This document shows positions 16,195 through 25,574 of a stretch of DNA of 64,000 nucleotides, piece by piece; the stretch's first letter is position 1, and the number at the start of each line of letters is the position of its first letter. Below the pieces are notes generated by a model, which was not told the origin of the DNA, made no database searches, and saw only the letters and a list, made by a program, of their open reading frames with translations. Source of the DNA: Bacteroidaceae bacterium (GTDB lineage Bacteria; Bacteroidota; Bacteroidia; Bacteroidales; Bacteroidaceae). The stretch is from assembly GCA_017622495.1 (NCBI GenBank), contig JAGAQY010000057.1:1-64000 (forward strand). The letters are read 5' to 3'. Position numbers and translations under genes: made by a program.

Positions 16195-16398
16195 ATGTCA
16201 ATCATAGTAAATGTAGATGTGATGCTCGCCAAACGCAAGATGACCTCGGGCGAGCTGGCCGAGAGGGTGGGTATCACCGCAGCCAACCTCTCCATCCTCA
16301 AGACGGGCAAGGCACGTGCCATCCGCTTCTCTACCCTCGATGCCATATGCAAGGCGCTCGACTGCCAGCCGGGCGATATACTCGAGTATCGCGACTGA
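16195..16398 (+). CDS. Small XRE/YozG-like helix-turn-helix regulator
   Basis: The whole 67-residue protein is one Cro/CI-type DNA-binding domain: LAKRKMTSGELAERVGITAANLSILKTGKARAIRF is the HTH, followed by STLDAICKALDCQPGDILEY, the family's closing signature. It has no ligand or dimerisation domain. Located 33 bp after the DUF2975 gene, it is probably co-transcribed with it and may repress the shared promoter at 15645-15675. Confidence 0.9.
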   Translation: MSIIVNVDVMLAKRKMTSGELAERVGITAANLSILKTGKARAIRFSTLDAICKALDCQPGDILEYRD

Positions 16399-16409
16399 GA
16401 GTAAGATAT

Positions 16410-17060
16410 ATGAATAAAACAATATTGCATATTATCACAGCACTGCTCCTTGCCCTCACCGCCACAAGGAGCAGTGCCCAGACTCCCACCAGCGAAGAAC
16501 AACTGCAGGAAGTGGTGGTCCTTGGCAAACAGAAGCAGAAAACCCTCTTGCGCCGAGGCACACGAATGCCGGGAGCCATCGTCATGCTCACCCCCGACCA
16601 AGTAGGCCACGAGGTAGGCTCTGCGCTAACTCTGAATCATGCTACCGAACTGAAGGAGATAACCTTCGACATCCTATCAAACAACATCGAGGAAGCCATG
16701 CTGAGCATCATGATATATCGCGACAGCACATGCACCGAGGTGCTCGAAAGTCCTCTCATAGCACACATTCCTCAAGGAAAGAAACAGACAATCACCGTTA
16801 CTCCCGAAAAGCCTCTCCTGCTTGGGCAGGGGCGATACATCATTGCCGTCAGATTCGCCAACTGCGCCAAAGAGACTCGTGCGCAATGGACTCTGAGTCA
16901 CCAGTGGACCGACAAGCAACGCTACGAAATGGCCCAGCAATGCTGCATGCAATTCCCACTCTACAGCAAGGTGGGCTACATGAGAGCCGAAGCAACCGAC
17001 ACTTTCGAAAAGCGCAACCTGAATATCGGGCTGAAGGTGAAGGGGATAGAAAGCAAATGA
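16410..17060 (+). CDS. Secreted protein of unknown function with beta-sandwich-like domain
   Basis: This 216-residue protein has a signal peptide (ILHIITALLLALTATRSSAQ). A segment LQEVVVLGK resembles the TonB-plug entry motif of surface proteins. Residues ~60-215 look like a single beta-sandwich (KEITFDILSNN..., MLSIMIYRD, LLLGQGRYIIAVRF). This recalls the C-terminal accessory domain of Bacteroidetes carboxypeptidase-regulatory-like outer-membrane proteins, so it may be a free-standing relative. I chose the ATG at 16410 because the longer in-frame start at 16167 overlaps the entire XRE gene in another frame. The gap after the XRE gene is only 11 bp, so it may ride on the same transcript. Confidence 0.7.
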   Translation: MNKTILHIITALLLALTATRSSAQTPTSEEQLQEVVVLGKQKQKTLLRRGTRMPGAIVMLTPDQVGHEVGSALTLNHATELKEITFDILSNNIEEAMLSIMIYRDSTCTEVLESPLIAHIPQGKKQTITVTPEKPLLLGQGRYIIAVRFANCAKETRAQWTLSHQWTDKQRYEMAQQCCMQFPLYSKVGYMRAEATDTFEKRNLNIGLKVKGIESK

Positions 17061-17061
17061 G

Positions 17062-18504
17062 TTATACTGTACCCTGTTGCTTTCTCGCCCTTATTTCCTG
17101 AGTGCGCAGACTGTCTTTGTAATGGTTGTGGGCTGCTACGCGCTCAGGGCTGAGGGCTGCATCGCTGTTGCCTTCCCAACGGCGACAAAGATAGATAGGG
17201 TCGTAGATGCGGCCCAGACGATAGCGGCGACTGATGGCGATGCCCACGGCATAGTCTTCGCCATAGCTTACATTGGGAAAGCCTATTTCGCGGATGACAG
17301 GGGTGTAGAAAGCACGCGGGGCACCCAAGCCATTGATGCGTAAGGCATTGTTCATGCCGTTCTCTGCAGTCCATTCACGATGATCAATAACGCCTGGAGG
17401 TAGGGTTTCTAAGGCAAAGTTACACAAGCGGTAGCTACCCACCACCATAGCGCAGCGTTCGTGGCGGAAGGTGTCGACAATGCGTTGTAGGGTGTGAGGG
17501 CCGCTGTATAAATCGTCGCTATCGAGCTGCACAGCATAGCGTCCACAATGTGGGTGGCGAATGGCAAGGTCCCAACAGCCTCCGATGCCGAGGTCTTGGC
17601 GCGAGGGGGTTATAACTGATAGCTGATTGTTGGAAATTGACAATTGCGTCAGCAACTCTGTGGTACCATCCGTGGAGTGATTGTCCACTACGATAAGGTT
17701 GAAAGGGAAGTCGGTCTCCTGTGACAGTACCGACTGTATGGCATCACCGATGGTGCGTGCACGGTTTTTTACGGGGATGATGACGGTGGCCTCATTGGGA
17801 AAGTCCCCAACTGCGGTATCTATAGTTTGTAGGCTGTGGTGGTCGATGTAGGCGCCCACGATCTTGAGGTGTGCTGTGCATGCTTGCTCCATCTCGATCT
17901 GTATCTGTCGGTTGCGCGGGTCAACATAGTCAAACTGCTTCTCACCCGAGGTGCGTGTGTCTTGCTCGTGCTCTGTGTAGAGGTGCTCATTGATGTGTAC
18001 CAGCAGACCTGTGCGACTTATGTGGAGACGTAGCTGATACAGCGCACCATATTGCATATCTTCTGGTTCGGTGGCAAGGAACTGTCGCAATGCCTCGGTA
18101 CGTATCAGCACCAGAGGACCGAAGTCGAAGTCGTCGCGCACACTGCCCTCCTGATATTCATTGGTGGGTACTGCGATGGTCTCGCCCTGCTTCACGATAT
18201 AGCGGTGGCTATATACCCAGTGTGCATTGTTCTCGGTGGCAGTGTGGAGCATACGCTCTATAGCACGATAACCTATTCTTAAGTCTCCGGCATGAGTGTA
18301 GAGGAGAAGGTAGTCACCAGTGCAAAGCTGAGCGATGTCTCTCAAGGCCTGGGTAGACAAGTTGCGCTCGAGGGGGATGAAGGGAGCGTCGGTCTCAGTT
18401 GGGTTGCCAATGGGGTAAATATGGTTAATACAGGTGCAAGCAGCCAATGAATTGCGCATTGCGTCGCTGCAGTGTGCTGTAAAACAATCGATAGCGTGTG
18501 TCAT
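17062..18504 (-). CDS. Family 2 glycosyltransferase with N-terminal extension
   Basis: In this 480-residue protein the GT-A domain begins near residue 240: [24 protein letters not shown], then [11 protein letters not shown], and the DxD-like metal motif QLDSDDLY near 325. GED in SYGEDYAVG near 415 and a later [10 protein letters not shown] segment complete a GT2 core. The first ~235 residues also look like a degenerate GT-A region ([14 protein letters not shown]). No membrane helix is seen, so it likely acts at the cytoplasmic face on a polysaccharide or lipid-linked acceptor. Residues ~290-300 ([12 protein letters not shown]) coincide with a TTGACAATTG-like repeat. The stop lies 1 bp from the convergent gene. 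Confidence 0.82.
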   Translation of the reverse strand: MTHAIDCFTAHCSDAMRNSLAACTCINHIYPIGNPTETDAPFIPLERNLSTQALRDIAQLCTGDYLLLYTHAGDLRIGYRAIERMLHTATENNAHWVYSHRYIVKQGETIAVPTNEYQEGSVRDDFDFGPLVLIRTEALRQFLATEPEDMQYGALYQLRLHISRTGLLVHINEHLYTEHEQDTRTSGEKQFDYVDPRNRQIQIEMEQACTAHLKIVGAYIDHHSLQTIDTAVGDFPNEATVIIPVKNRARTIGDAIQSVLSQETDFPFNLIVVDNHSTDGTTELLTQLSISNNQLSVITPSRQDLGIGGCWDLAIRHPHCGRYAVQLDSDDLYSGPHTLQRIVDTFRHERCAMVVGSYRLCNFALETLPPGVIDHREWTAENGMNNALRINGLGAPRAFYTPVIREIGFPNVSYGEDYAVGIAISRRYRLGRIYDPIYLCRRWEGNSDAALSPERVAAHNHYKDSLRTQEIRARKQQGTV

Positions 18505-18540
18505 GCAGAAAGGAGTTTGAGGTGCTTCGAGATATTTACA

Positions 18541-19350
18541 TTAGAAGATGCAGGGTAATGCCATGAGCTGATACATCAGAGTGCGTGCCATGCGTTCGTG
18601 TCCGGCATCGTTGGGGTGTAGGGCGTCGGTGTCTTTGTTAGTGAAGTACTGCTTGTGCTCTTCTACCATGGGGTAGAGGCCCGAGAGCGCTCCAAGGTCG
18701 ATTACCGGCATGGCCCATACAGTACCCGCCTCCTTGACCGATTCTGCGTAGGCATCCAAGTACTCGCCGCATCGGTTTCGGTAGTCCTCTGTGCACTGCC
18801 AATTGCTTTCATTGGCGTAAAATCCGCCACGGTGTATAGGGGTGAGCAGTACAATTTGCTTGGTGGGAAACATGCGCTTGAGTGAGTCGAGAGCGATGTT
18901 GATACGTCCACGGTAGGTGTCACTGGTCATCACGGGGCGGCGCTGCATGCGGTCCTCCATGCGCTTAGGGTATCGGTGTCCATATTCTACGCGTTGCATG
19001 CTTTCACTATACCATTCGCCTATGGGCACGGCATTGTTATAGTCGTTGGTGCCCATGAAGATGAGTATGGCATCAAAGTTGTCGCCATGCTCCTCCTGTA
19101 GTTTGTTGGCCTGTCGGGGTATATCGTCCCATTGGCGTCCGCTTACACCATATACAAGCGGTGTAATCTGCAGCCAGTCTTGTAGGAATCCCCAATACTT
19201 CTTCTTGGATCCTTTGGTGCGGGGGTCGGTGATGGAGTCGCCAAAGTAGGCCACGCGCTTGCCGCTCCATGGATGAGTTATGGCTACTTGCGATACGATA
19301 GGCAGTATTGACAAGAGGCAGATAAGGGAGGTTGTTATTGCTCTTTTCAT
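18541..19350 (-). CDS. Secreted SGNH/GDSL-type hydrolase
   Basis: This 269-residue protein has a signal peptide (SLICLLSILPIVSQ). The SGNH blocks are visible: block I GDSITD near residue 37 with the nucleophile serine, block II Gly in YGVSGRQ, block III GTNDYN near 100, and block V DALHPND near 245 with the catalytic Asp and His. Such enzymes remove acyl groups from sugars or lipids outside the cytoplasm. It lies 36 bp upstream of the glycosyltransferase gene on the same strand, so a shared transcript is possible; the acyl substrate is unknown. Confidence 0.88.
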   Translation of the reverse strand: MKRAITTSLICLLSILPIVSQVAITHPWSGKRVAYFGDSITDPRTKGSKKKYWGFLQDWLQITPLVYGVSGRQWDDIPRQANKLQEEHGDNFDAILIFMGTNDYNNAVPIGEWYSESMQRVEYGHRYPKRMEDRMQRRPVMTSDTYRGRINIALDSLKRMFPTKQIVLLTPIHRGGFYANESNWQCTEDYRNRCGEYLDAYAESVKEAGTVWAMPVIDLGALSGLYPMVEEHKQYFTNKDTDALHPNDAGHERMARTLMYQLMALPCIF

Positions 19351-19477
19351 AAGTAGATGTGTGTTACGTTTCTTATTGCAAATGTAGTGAATTATTTTTG
19401 TTTATTTGATTATCGACTCACTTTTTGTGTACATAATGACGACCTATGGCGATACTTGCAAATCGCTGTGAATAAAC

Positions 19478-19510
19478 TTTTGCTTATTCGCTTGCTTTTG
19501 TTTATCTTTG
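19478..19510 (+). promoter_or_regulatory. Promoter of rlmN
   Basis: TTTTG at 19478-19482, a 20-bp gap, then TATCTTTG at 19503-19510, with the rlmN ATG at 19533. Confidence 0.75.
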
Positions 19511-19532
19511 CATGTTGTAATAAAAAGAACTG

Positions 19533-20570
19533 ATGAGCGAACCAAAGAGAAAATTGTTGGGTATGGACCACGCCGAGATGCAGGCAGTGGTGAAGGAGAT
19601 GGGTATGCCGGGCTTTGCTGCACGACAGATGATGGAGTGGGTGTACGTGAAGCGAGCGCGCTCAATAGACGATATGACCAACCTGTCGCTCAAGCACCGC
19701 GAAGCGCTTAGTCAACAGTATGAGGTGGGTATCAGTGATCCCGTAGAAGGTATCCATTCTAAGGACGGTACTATCAAGTATCTGTTCAAGATTCGTGACG
19801 GACAGTTCGTGGAGGCCGTATACATTCCTGATGATGATCGCGCCACACTGTGCATATCATCGCAGGTGGGCTGTAAGATGCACTGTGCCTTCTGCATGAC
19901 AGGTCGTCAGGGGTTTAGTGCACACCTTACGGCTGGTGAGATACTCAACCAGTTCTATGCTATTCCCGAGTGCGCATCGCTCACCAATGTGGTGATGATG
20001 GGTATGGGCGAACCGCTCGACAATACCGATGAGGTGCTCAAGGCACTGCGCCTGCTTACCGATACTAAACTGATGGCATGGAGTCCACGCCGTATCACCC
20101 TCTCTACAGTTGGTGTGAAGGGAAACCTCAAACGGTTCCTCGATGAGAGTGATTGCCACTTGGCTATCAGTCTGCATGCACCTACAGCTCAACTGCGTTC
20201 TGAGCTGATGCCTGCAGAGCGTATATACTCCATCAATGAAATGGTGGAACTGCTCAGAACGTATGACTTCACTGGACAGCGTCGTCTGTCGTTCGAGTAT
20301 ATCCTCTTTGACGGGGTGAATGATACGATGGTCGATGCCCGCAAGCTGGTGCGCCTGCTCGATGGCTTGCAGTGCCGCATCAACCTCATCCGTTTCCATG
20401 CAATCCCTGACTCGGAACTCGATGGCGTGCCCATGGACCGCATGGTTTCATTCCGCGACTACCTTACCCGTCATGGACTCTTCACCACGATACGTGCATC
20501 GCGTGGCGAAGATATCTATGCTGCATGCGGTATGCTGTCGACAAAGAAACTGAAACAAACTAAAGCATAA
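19533..20570 (+). CDS. rlmN: 23S rRNA/tRNA adenine-C2 methyltransferase RlmN
   Basis: This 345-residue radical-SAM enzyme has the cluster motif CKMHCAFC (Cys114, Cys118, Cys121), a GMGEPLDN segment, and the C-terminal cysteine in AACGML (Cys332), which in RlmN carries the transient methyl group. It methylates C2 of A2503 in 23S rRNA and A37 of some tRNAs. The N-terminal helical domain with WVY is present and the length is normal. It is followed after 31 bp by pdxA and is likely first in a long plus-strand transcript reaching at least 24205. Confidence 0.96.
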   Translation: MSEPKRKLLGMDHAEMQAVVKEMGMPGFAARQMMEWVYVKRARSIDDMTNLSLKHREALSQQYEVGISDPVEGIHSKDGTIKYLFKIRDGQFVEAVYIPDDDRATLCISSQVGCKMHCAFCMTGRQGFSAHLTAGEILNQFYAIPECASLTNVVMMGMGEPLDNTDEVLKALRLLTDTKLMAWSPRRITLSTVGVKGNLKRFLDESDCHLAISLHAPTAQLRSELMPAERIYSINEMVELLRTYDFTGQRRLSFEYILFDGVNDTMVDARKLVRLLDGLQCRINLIRFHAIPDSELDGVPMDRMVSFRDYLTRHGLFTTIRASRGEDIYAACGMLSTKKLKQTKA

Positions 20571-20601
20571 CTTCACTTTACAATAAATAACATTATTATA
20601 T

Positions 20602-21678
20602 ATGGAACAAACCAAGATAAAAATCGGCATCACTCAAGGAGATGTCAATGGTATAGGCTACGAAGTAATATTGAAGACCTTTGAGAATCCTGCAATATTG
20701 GAGCTCTGTACCCCCATTGTGTATGGCTCGCCTAAGGTAATGACCTATCACCGCAAGGCACTCGAATTGGAGACCTCGTTTACTATCATCAATACGGCTG
20801 CCGATGCCGTGTCTGGACGTCTCAATGTGGTCAACTGCAACGATGACGAGGTGAAGGTAGAGATGGGAAAGCCCTCACACGAATCGGGTAAAGCTGCTTT
20901 TGAGGCCCTTGAAAAGGCAATGGCCGAGTATAAGGAGGGTATGTATGATGTACTTGTCACTGCACCTATACATAAGCAGATGATACAATCTGACAATTTC
21001 CCGTTCCCCGGACATACTGAATATATCGAGCAGAGCATAGGTGAGGGCAAGGCATTGATGATACTGGCCAATGAGAGCTTGCGCGTAGCACTTGTTACAG
21101 GACATGTGCCTGTAGCCAAGATTGCAGCTACCATTACACAAGAACTCATACAGGAGAAACTCGCCATTTTCAATACTTCGCTCAAAAGCGATTTTGGTAT
21201 CGGTGCACCGCGCATTGCTGTGTTGGCTCTCAATCCTCATGCAGGTGACGGAGGCGTTATTGGCAAGGAAGAGGAGACCATCATCACTCCTGCCATCAAG
21301 GCCATGCGTGAGCAAGGGATTCTCTGCTACGGACCTTTCCCGGCCGACGGATTCATGGGTAGTGGAGCTTATAGCCACTTTGATGGTGTGCTCGCTATGT
21401 ATCACGACCAGGGTTTAGTGCCTTTCAAAGTGTTGGCAATGGAGAATGGGGTGAACTTCACAGCCGGACTGCCCATCATACGTACTTCGCCCGACCACGG
21501 CACAGCATTTGATATTGCAGGCAAGAATATGGCTTCGCCCGATTCGTTCCGTCAGGCTCTCTATATGGCTATCGACATTTATCGTAACCGTAAGAACGAT
21601 AGCGAAGCACGCAGCAATCCCTTGCGCAAACTCTATTTTGAGAAGCGTGATGACAGCGACAAACTGAAACTGGAATAA
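20602..21678 (+). CDS. pdxA: 4-hydroxythreonine-4-phosphate dehydrogenase
   Basis: This 358-residue protein has PdxA signatures: GITQGDVNGIGYEVI at the N-terminus, APIHKQMI and FPGHTEY (metal/substrate His) near residue 130-140, LNPHAGDGG near 215, and YHDQGLVPFK near 275. It oxidises 4-phosphohydroxy-L-threonine in the DXP-dependent route to pyridoxal phosphate. An extra charged C-terminal tail (KRDDSDKLKLE) is unremarkable. Only 3 bp separate its stop from the next gene, so it is probably co-transcribed with the nucleotidyltransferase module, although no functional link to B6 synthesis is evident. Confidence 0.96.
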   Translation: MEQTKIKIGITQGDVNGIGYEVILKTFENPAILELCTPIVYGSPKVMTYHRKALELETSFTIINTAADAVSGRLNVVNCNDDEVKVEMGKPSHESGKAAFEALEKAMAEYKEGMYDVLVTAPIHKQMIQSDNFPFPGHTEYIEQSIGEGKALMILANESLRVALVTGHVPVAKIAATITQELIQEKLAIFNTSLKSDFGIGAPRIAVLALNPHAGDGGVIGKEEETIITPAIKAMREQGILCYGPFPADGFMGSGAYSHFDGVLAMYHDQGLVPFKVLAMENGVNFTAGLPIIRTSPDHGTAFDIAGKNMASPDSFRQALYMAIDIYRNRKNDSEARSNPLRKLYFEKRDDSDKLKLE

Positions 21679-21681
21679 GCC

Positions 21682-22386
21682 ATGCTATATGCTATCCTCG
21701 CCGCTGGCGAAGGATCCCGATTGGCCCAAGAGGGCTGCGAAGTGCCGAAGCCCTTGGTGCGCATACAGGGTGAGACTCTCATAGGACGTCTCGTCCGTGT
21801 GTTTGTGGACTGTGGCGCTACACGTGTCGTGGTTATTACCAATGCACTGCATGCGGCCACAGAGGATTATCTGCGTAGTCTCTCCTTGCCTGTGCCTCTT
21901 GATGTTGTTGTACAGACTACACCCAGTTCCATGCATAGCCTCTATGCCATACGCGACTATTTGAAAGTAGAAGAGAAGTTTTGCGTGACTACCGTGGACA
22001 CTATATTCTCAGAGCAGGAGTTTAGCACGTATGTAGAGGTGTTTGGCAAGAGCAATCTTGATGGATTTATGGCGGTGACATCCTATGTGGATGATGAAAA
22101 GCCGCTCTATGTGCAGACCGCCGATGATCTCACTATAACGAACTTCTGTGATACTTGCGAGGAGCGTTGTGCATATGTGTCGGGCGGTATCTACTGTCTT
22201 ACACGCAATGCGCTGGATACACTGTCGCGGTGTATAGAGCAGGGTCAGTCGCGCATGCGCAACTTTCAGCGCCAACTCGTGGCCGATGGCTTGCTCCTGA
22301 AGGCATATCCCTTCAGTAAAATTATAGATGTAGACCACTGTTCCGATATCGTCAAGGCTGAGGAACTGATACAGGAATGGCAATGA
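21682..22386 (+). CDS. Sugar-/alcohol-phosphate nucleotidyltransferase
   Basis: This 234-residue GT-A-fold nucleotidyltransferase has the signature LAAGEGSRLAQEG...PKPLVRIQG at its N-terminus, and an acidic VTTVDTIFSEQE metal-binding segment near residue 105. It should activate a phosphorylated sugar, polyol or similar alcohol with CTP or another NTP; the substrate is not readable. It shares a 4-nt to 10-nt overlap with the next gene (an ATP-grasp protein), and a CDP-alcohol phosphotransferase follows. CDP-linked head-group production is therefore the simplest reading, but this is inference. Confidence 0.82.
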   Translation: MLYAILAAGEGSRLAQEGCEVPKPLVRIQGETLIGRLVRVFVDCGATRVVVITNALHAATEDYLRSLSLPVPLDVVVQTTPSSMHSLYAIRDYLKVEEKFCVTTVDTIFSEQEFSTYVEVFGKSNLDGFMAVTSYVDDEKPLYVQTADDLTITNFCDTCEERCAYVSGGIYCLTRNALDTLSRCIEQGQSRMRNFQRQLVADGLLLKAYPFSKIIDVDHCSDIVKAEELIQEWQ

Positions 22387-23246
22387 AAACCGTGTTGGGT
22401 ATATTCCGGGCTGCATGTTTCTCGCCAGGCATGGTTGAGAGAGACGAGGCTGTCTTGCGTGCCGTAATGGCACGTATGGAGGCATCGGGATATGCGGTGT
22501 CATATCTTCATGAGGAGGAACTTGTGCCCGATACTCCTATGCCCTACATGGCTCTCCACATGGCACGTTCTCCACAAGCTCTTGAGGTCCTGCTCCGTTG
22601 GCAGCGTGCAGGCTGCCGAGTGGTGAACTCTGTAGAGGGTGTGCACAGTGTGGAGCGTGCTTCCCTTGCTCGATGGTGTGCCGTGCAGGGCATTCCCACC
22701 CCTAAAACATGGATTATAGATACTGCAGATTGCAGGTTGCTGTGTACTGTTACTACTGAAGGTGTGTGTGAAGATATTACTTTTCCTTGCTGGGTGAAGC
22801 GTGCGGGTACTTGTGCTCAGGAATCTAGTGACGTATGCCGTGTGACTGATGCCGAGGAATATAGGGCGTGTATGTCACGCTATCGTTCGCGAGGTATATG
22901 TGAAGCGGTAGTGATGGAGCACCTTGAAGGTCCCTGTGTTAAGTTTTATGCAGTGCCGGGGGCAAACTTCTTCTATAGTTTGCCGATGGGGCGCCTTGGG
23001 TATGACAAGTTTGCTGGCAACACATCCGAATGTGTTGAGGATGATACGAGTTGGGCTTGCGAGGCTGTGAACAGGCAGGCCCCGAAGTGGACTTCCATGC
23101 TTGATGTATATGGTGGCGATGCTATTGTAGGTCCCGATGGGGTGGCTCGTCTCATCGACCTTAATGACTGGCCCAGCTTTTCGGCTTGTCGTGCCGTAGC
23201 TGCTGAGGCTATAGCTCTGATGATAATGAACAAAACTTGCGTATGA
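22377..23246 (+). CDS. ATP-grasp-like protein
   Basis: This 289-residue protein has an ATP-grasp layout: an N-terminal preATP-like region (to residue ~85), NSVEGVHSVERAS near 85, GIPTPKTW, a central lysine in FPCWVKRAG, VVMEHLEGPCVKFYAV (acidic grasp residues), and LIDLNDWPSFS near the end, which supplies the Mg2+-binding Asp and Asn. Such enzymes join a carboxylate to an amine or thiol. Two starts are possible: 22377, or 22383, where ATG overlaps the upstream stop as ATGA. Both are tightly coupled to the nucleotidyltransferase, and the 3' end overlaps the CDP-alcohol enzyme by ATGA. The sequence is unusually cysteine-rich for a cytoplasmic enzyme. The substrate is unknown. Confidence 0.72.
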   Translation: MAMKTVLGIFRAACFSPGMVERDEAVLRAVMARMEASGYAVSYLHEEELVPDTPMPYMALHMARSPQALEVLLRWQRAGCRVVNSVEGVHSVERASLARWCAVQGIPTPKTWIIDTADCRLLCTVTTEGVCEDITFPCWVKRAGTCAQESSDVCRVTDAEEYRACMSRYRSRGICEAVVMEHLEGPCVKFYAVPGANFFYSLPMGRLGYDKFAGNTSECVEDDTSWACEAVNRQAPKWTSMLDVYGGDAIVGPDGVARLIDLNDWPSFSACRAVAAEAIALMIMNKTCV

Positions 23247-24205
23247 TGAACAGGCAATGTCAAAATACCCGATGGCAGCGCTTCCTTGCTGAGATGCGTT
23301 CTACCTACAAGTCAATGGATACTGAGGAGAAGTGGGATATATGGGTGGTACGCCCTATTGGGTTCGTTGAGGCTTGGATATGTCGATGGCTGCATATACA
23401 TCCCAATGCGATTACCATAGTATCTATTCTTTTTGGAGCCGCATCGGGATACTTTTTCTTCCCCGGGCAGACAGATATGGTGCTCATAGGCGCACTGCTT
23501 CTCTTCTTTGCCAACACACTCGACAGTGCCGACGGCCAGTTGGCACGCATGACCAAACAGTATACCATGCTGGGTCGTGTACTCGACGGTTTTGCTGGCG
23601 ATGTATGGTTTTTTTCTATCTATCTCTTCATGATGCTGCGTATGATGGCTATGCCCATACCTTTTACTTCGATAGAGTGGGGGTGGTGGGCTGTGCTATT
23701 GGTGCCGTTGTGCGGACTGGTGTGCCACTCGTCACAATCGACCATCGCAGACTATTACCGTAATATCCATCTGCATTTCTTGTCGGGCCGCGACTATACA
23801 GAACTGGTGCGTTCCTCGGACCTTACCGAGCGTCGCAAGGCCATTGTGTCGTGGCGAGGATGGTTTGAGTGGCTGTGGCTCTTCTTCTATGCAAGCTATA
23901 CCCGTAAGCAGGAAAACTGGACTCCGCAGTTACAGCGTCTTCTACATGCTGTAGGACAGTGCCCGACGAGTGAACTCCCCTGCGAATTTTTGCGTGAATT
24001 TCGTACCAAGAGTTTGCCGCTGATGCCTATGACCAATATCCTTACCTTCAACTCCCGTTTCTTTGCATTGGTGGTGTCTATGCTCTTGGGTATGCCCTGC
24101 CTCTATCTCTTCTACGAGATGGTGGTGCTCTCTGCTCTTTTGGGCTACATGCGTCACCGGCACGAAAAAATGTGCAGGGAGTTGATGGATAAATATTATA
24201 ACTAA
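23243..24205 (+). CDS. CDP-alcohol phosphatidyltransferase family membrane enzyme
   Basis: The protein has 320 residues from the ATG at 23243, which overlaps the previous stop as ATGA; TTG at 23237 is less likely. The family motif is complete: DSADGQLARMTKQYTMLGRVLDGFAGD (about residues 90-117), fitting D(G/A)xxAR...GxxxDxxxD. It is surrounded by several membrane helices. Enzymes of this class transfer a phospho-alcohol from a CDP donor to an acceptor alcohol. The upstream nucleotidyltransferase and ATP-grasp protein probably supply or modify the donor. The ~70-residue loop before the last helices (FYASYTRKQENW...) is longer than in PgsA-type members. A TCTCAACTCTCAATT repeat follows the stop. 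Confidence 0.86.
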   Translation: MMNRQCQNTRWQRFLAEMRSTYKSMDTEEKWDIWVVRPIGFVEAWICRWLHIHPNAITIVSILFGAASGYFFFPGQTDMVLIGALLLFFANTLDSADGQLARMTKQYTMLGRVLDGFAGDVWFFSIYLFMMLRMMAMPIPFTSIEWGWWAVLLVPLCGLVCHSSQSTIADYYRNIHLHFLSGRDYTELVRSSDLTERRKAIVSWRGWFEWLWLFFYASYTRKQENWTPQLQRLLHAVGQCPTSELPCEFLREFRTKSLPLMPMTNILTFNSRFFALVVSMLLGMPCLYLFYEMVVLSALLGYMRHRHEKMCRELMDKYYN

Positions 24206-24207
24206 AC

Positions 24208-24229
24208 TCTCAACTCTCAATTCTCAACA
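24208..24229. repeat. CTCAACTCTCAATTCTCAA repeat between genes
   Basis: Three heptad-like copies of CTCAACT/CTCAATT lie in the 28-bp gap before pyrC. They belong to the same family as the copies at 14023-14137, 26038-26094 and 44341-44372. Confidence 0.55.
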
Positions 24230-24233
24230 CCCC

Positions 24234-25574
24234 ATGACCACATTAATCCACCAAGCCACCATCGTCAATGAAGGCGAACAGTATGTAGGAAGCGTTCTTA
24301 TAGAGAACCAGTGTATAGCTACCATCATACGTGGCACTGATATCTCGGCTGTCTCGGCTGATTGTCTTGTCGATGCTCGAGGGCAGTATCTTATACCGGG
24401 ATGTATTGATGACCATGTGCATTTTCGTGATCCAGGCCTGACTCAAAAGGCCGACATGCATACCGAGAGTCGTGCTGCAGCCCGAGGGGGAGTGACATCG
24501 GTGATGGATATGCCCAATTGCAACCCGCAGACCATCACGATAGATGCCCTCGAGGCTAAATTTGCTGATGCTCGGGATAAATGTATTGTAAACCATTCGT
24601 TTTACCTTGGAGCGACTACAGATAATATTGATGAGATACATCGGGTAGACCCTCGCACCGTATGTGGCGTGAAACTTTTTATGGGTAGCAGTACCGGAGG
24701 AATGCTTGTAGACAAGGACGAACGCATCGAAACCATCTTCCGTGAATCGCCCACGCTCATCGCTCTGCATTGTGAAGACCAGCATGTCATATCGGCCAAC
24801 ACTGCCAAGTATAAGGCAGAGACTATGAGCGACGACCCTGACGTGACGTACCATCCGTTGATACGCAGTGAAGAGGCTTGCTATCGCTCTACAGCCAAGG
24901 CTGTAGAACTGGCCAGGAAGACTGGGGCGCATATTCATATTATGCATATCAGTACGGCACGCGAACTGGAACTGCTACAGCAAGGAGATGTGCCCGACAA
25001 ACTGATTACTGCTGAGGTGTGTCTGCCTCATCTCTACTACACTGATGCCGACTATGCAACCTATGGTACCCGCATCAAGTGCAATCCGGCAGTGAAAAGT
25101 GCTGCCGATCGTGAGGCTTTGCGTAAGGCTTTGCGTGATGGACTCATCGATGTTGTCGGTACCGACCACGCTCCTCATCTCCTTTCAGATAAGGTTGGGG
25201 GTAGCCTGAAGGCTGCATCAGGCATCCCTACCATACAGTATGTGTTGCCTGCTATGCTCGAACTTGCTGATCAGGGAGTCTTCTCTCTTGCCGAGGTGGT
25301 GGAGAAGATGGCTCACAATCCGGCTATATTATATAAGGTAAAGGGGCGTGGCTTCATTCGTGAAGGCTATCGTGCCGATCTCGTACTTGTGAAGCCCGAT
25401 GCTCCACACACAGTCGATGCAGAAGAGATTGCCAGCAAATGCGCATGGAGTCCCTTCGAAGGGCATACATTTCGTTGGGATATCACTCACACCTGGATCA
25501 ACGGACATGCAGTATACCAAGAAGGAGAGTTTGACGAGCGGTATAAGGGCGAGCGGTTGGAGTTTGACAGATGA
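24234..25574 (+). CDS. pyrC: Dihydroorotase (class I)
   Basis: This 446-residue amidohydrolase has the metal ligands DDHVHFRDPG near residue 60, the metal-bridging residue region around GVKLFMGSS (~145), histidines in LHCED and IHIMHIS, and the catalytic Asp in GTDHAPH near 310. It interconverts N-carbamoyl-L-aspartate and dihydroorotate in pyrimidine synthesis. The length and motif spacing are typical of the PyrC/AllB-like class I form. Its stop overlaps the start of the MetH-activation protein (ATGA at 25571-25574), so the two are translationally coupled. Confidence 0.95.
   Translation: MTTLIHQATIVNEGEQYVGSVLIENQCIATIIRGTDISAVSADCLVDARGQYLIPGCIDDHVHFRDPGLTQKADMHTESRAAARGGVTSVMDMPNCNPQTITIDALEAKFADARDKCIVNHSFYLGATTDNIDEIHRVDPRTVCGVKLFMGSSTGGMLVDKDERIETIFRESPTLIALHCEDQHVISANTAKYKAETMSDDPDVTYHPLIRSEEACYRSTAKAVELARKTGAHIHIMHISTARELELLQQGDVPDKLITAEVCLPHLYYTDADYATYGTRIKCNPAVKSAADREALRKALRDGLIDVVGTDHAPHLLSDKVGGSLKAASGIPTIQYVLPAMLELADQGVFSLAEVVEKMAHNPAILYKVKGRGFIREGYRADLVLVKPDAPHTVDAEEIASKCAWSPFEGHTFRWDITHTWINGHAVYQEGEFDERYKGERLEFDR

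Noticed and set aside
16167..16409. Upstream extension of the secreted protein at 16410
   Set aside because: It overlaps the complete XRE regulator gene in another frame and would remove the signal peptide from the N-terminus.
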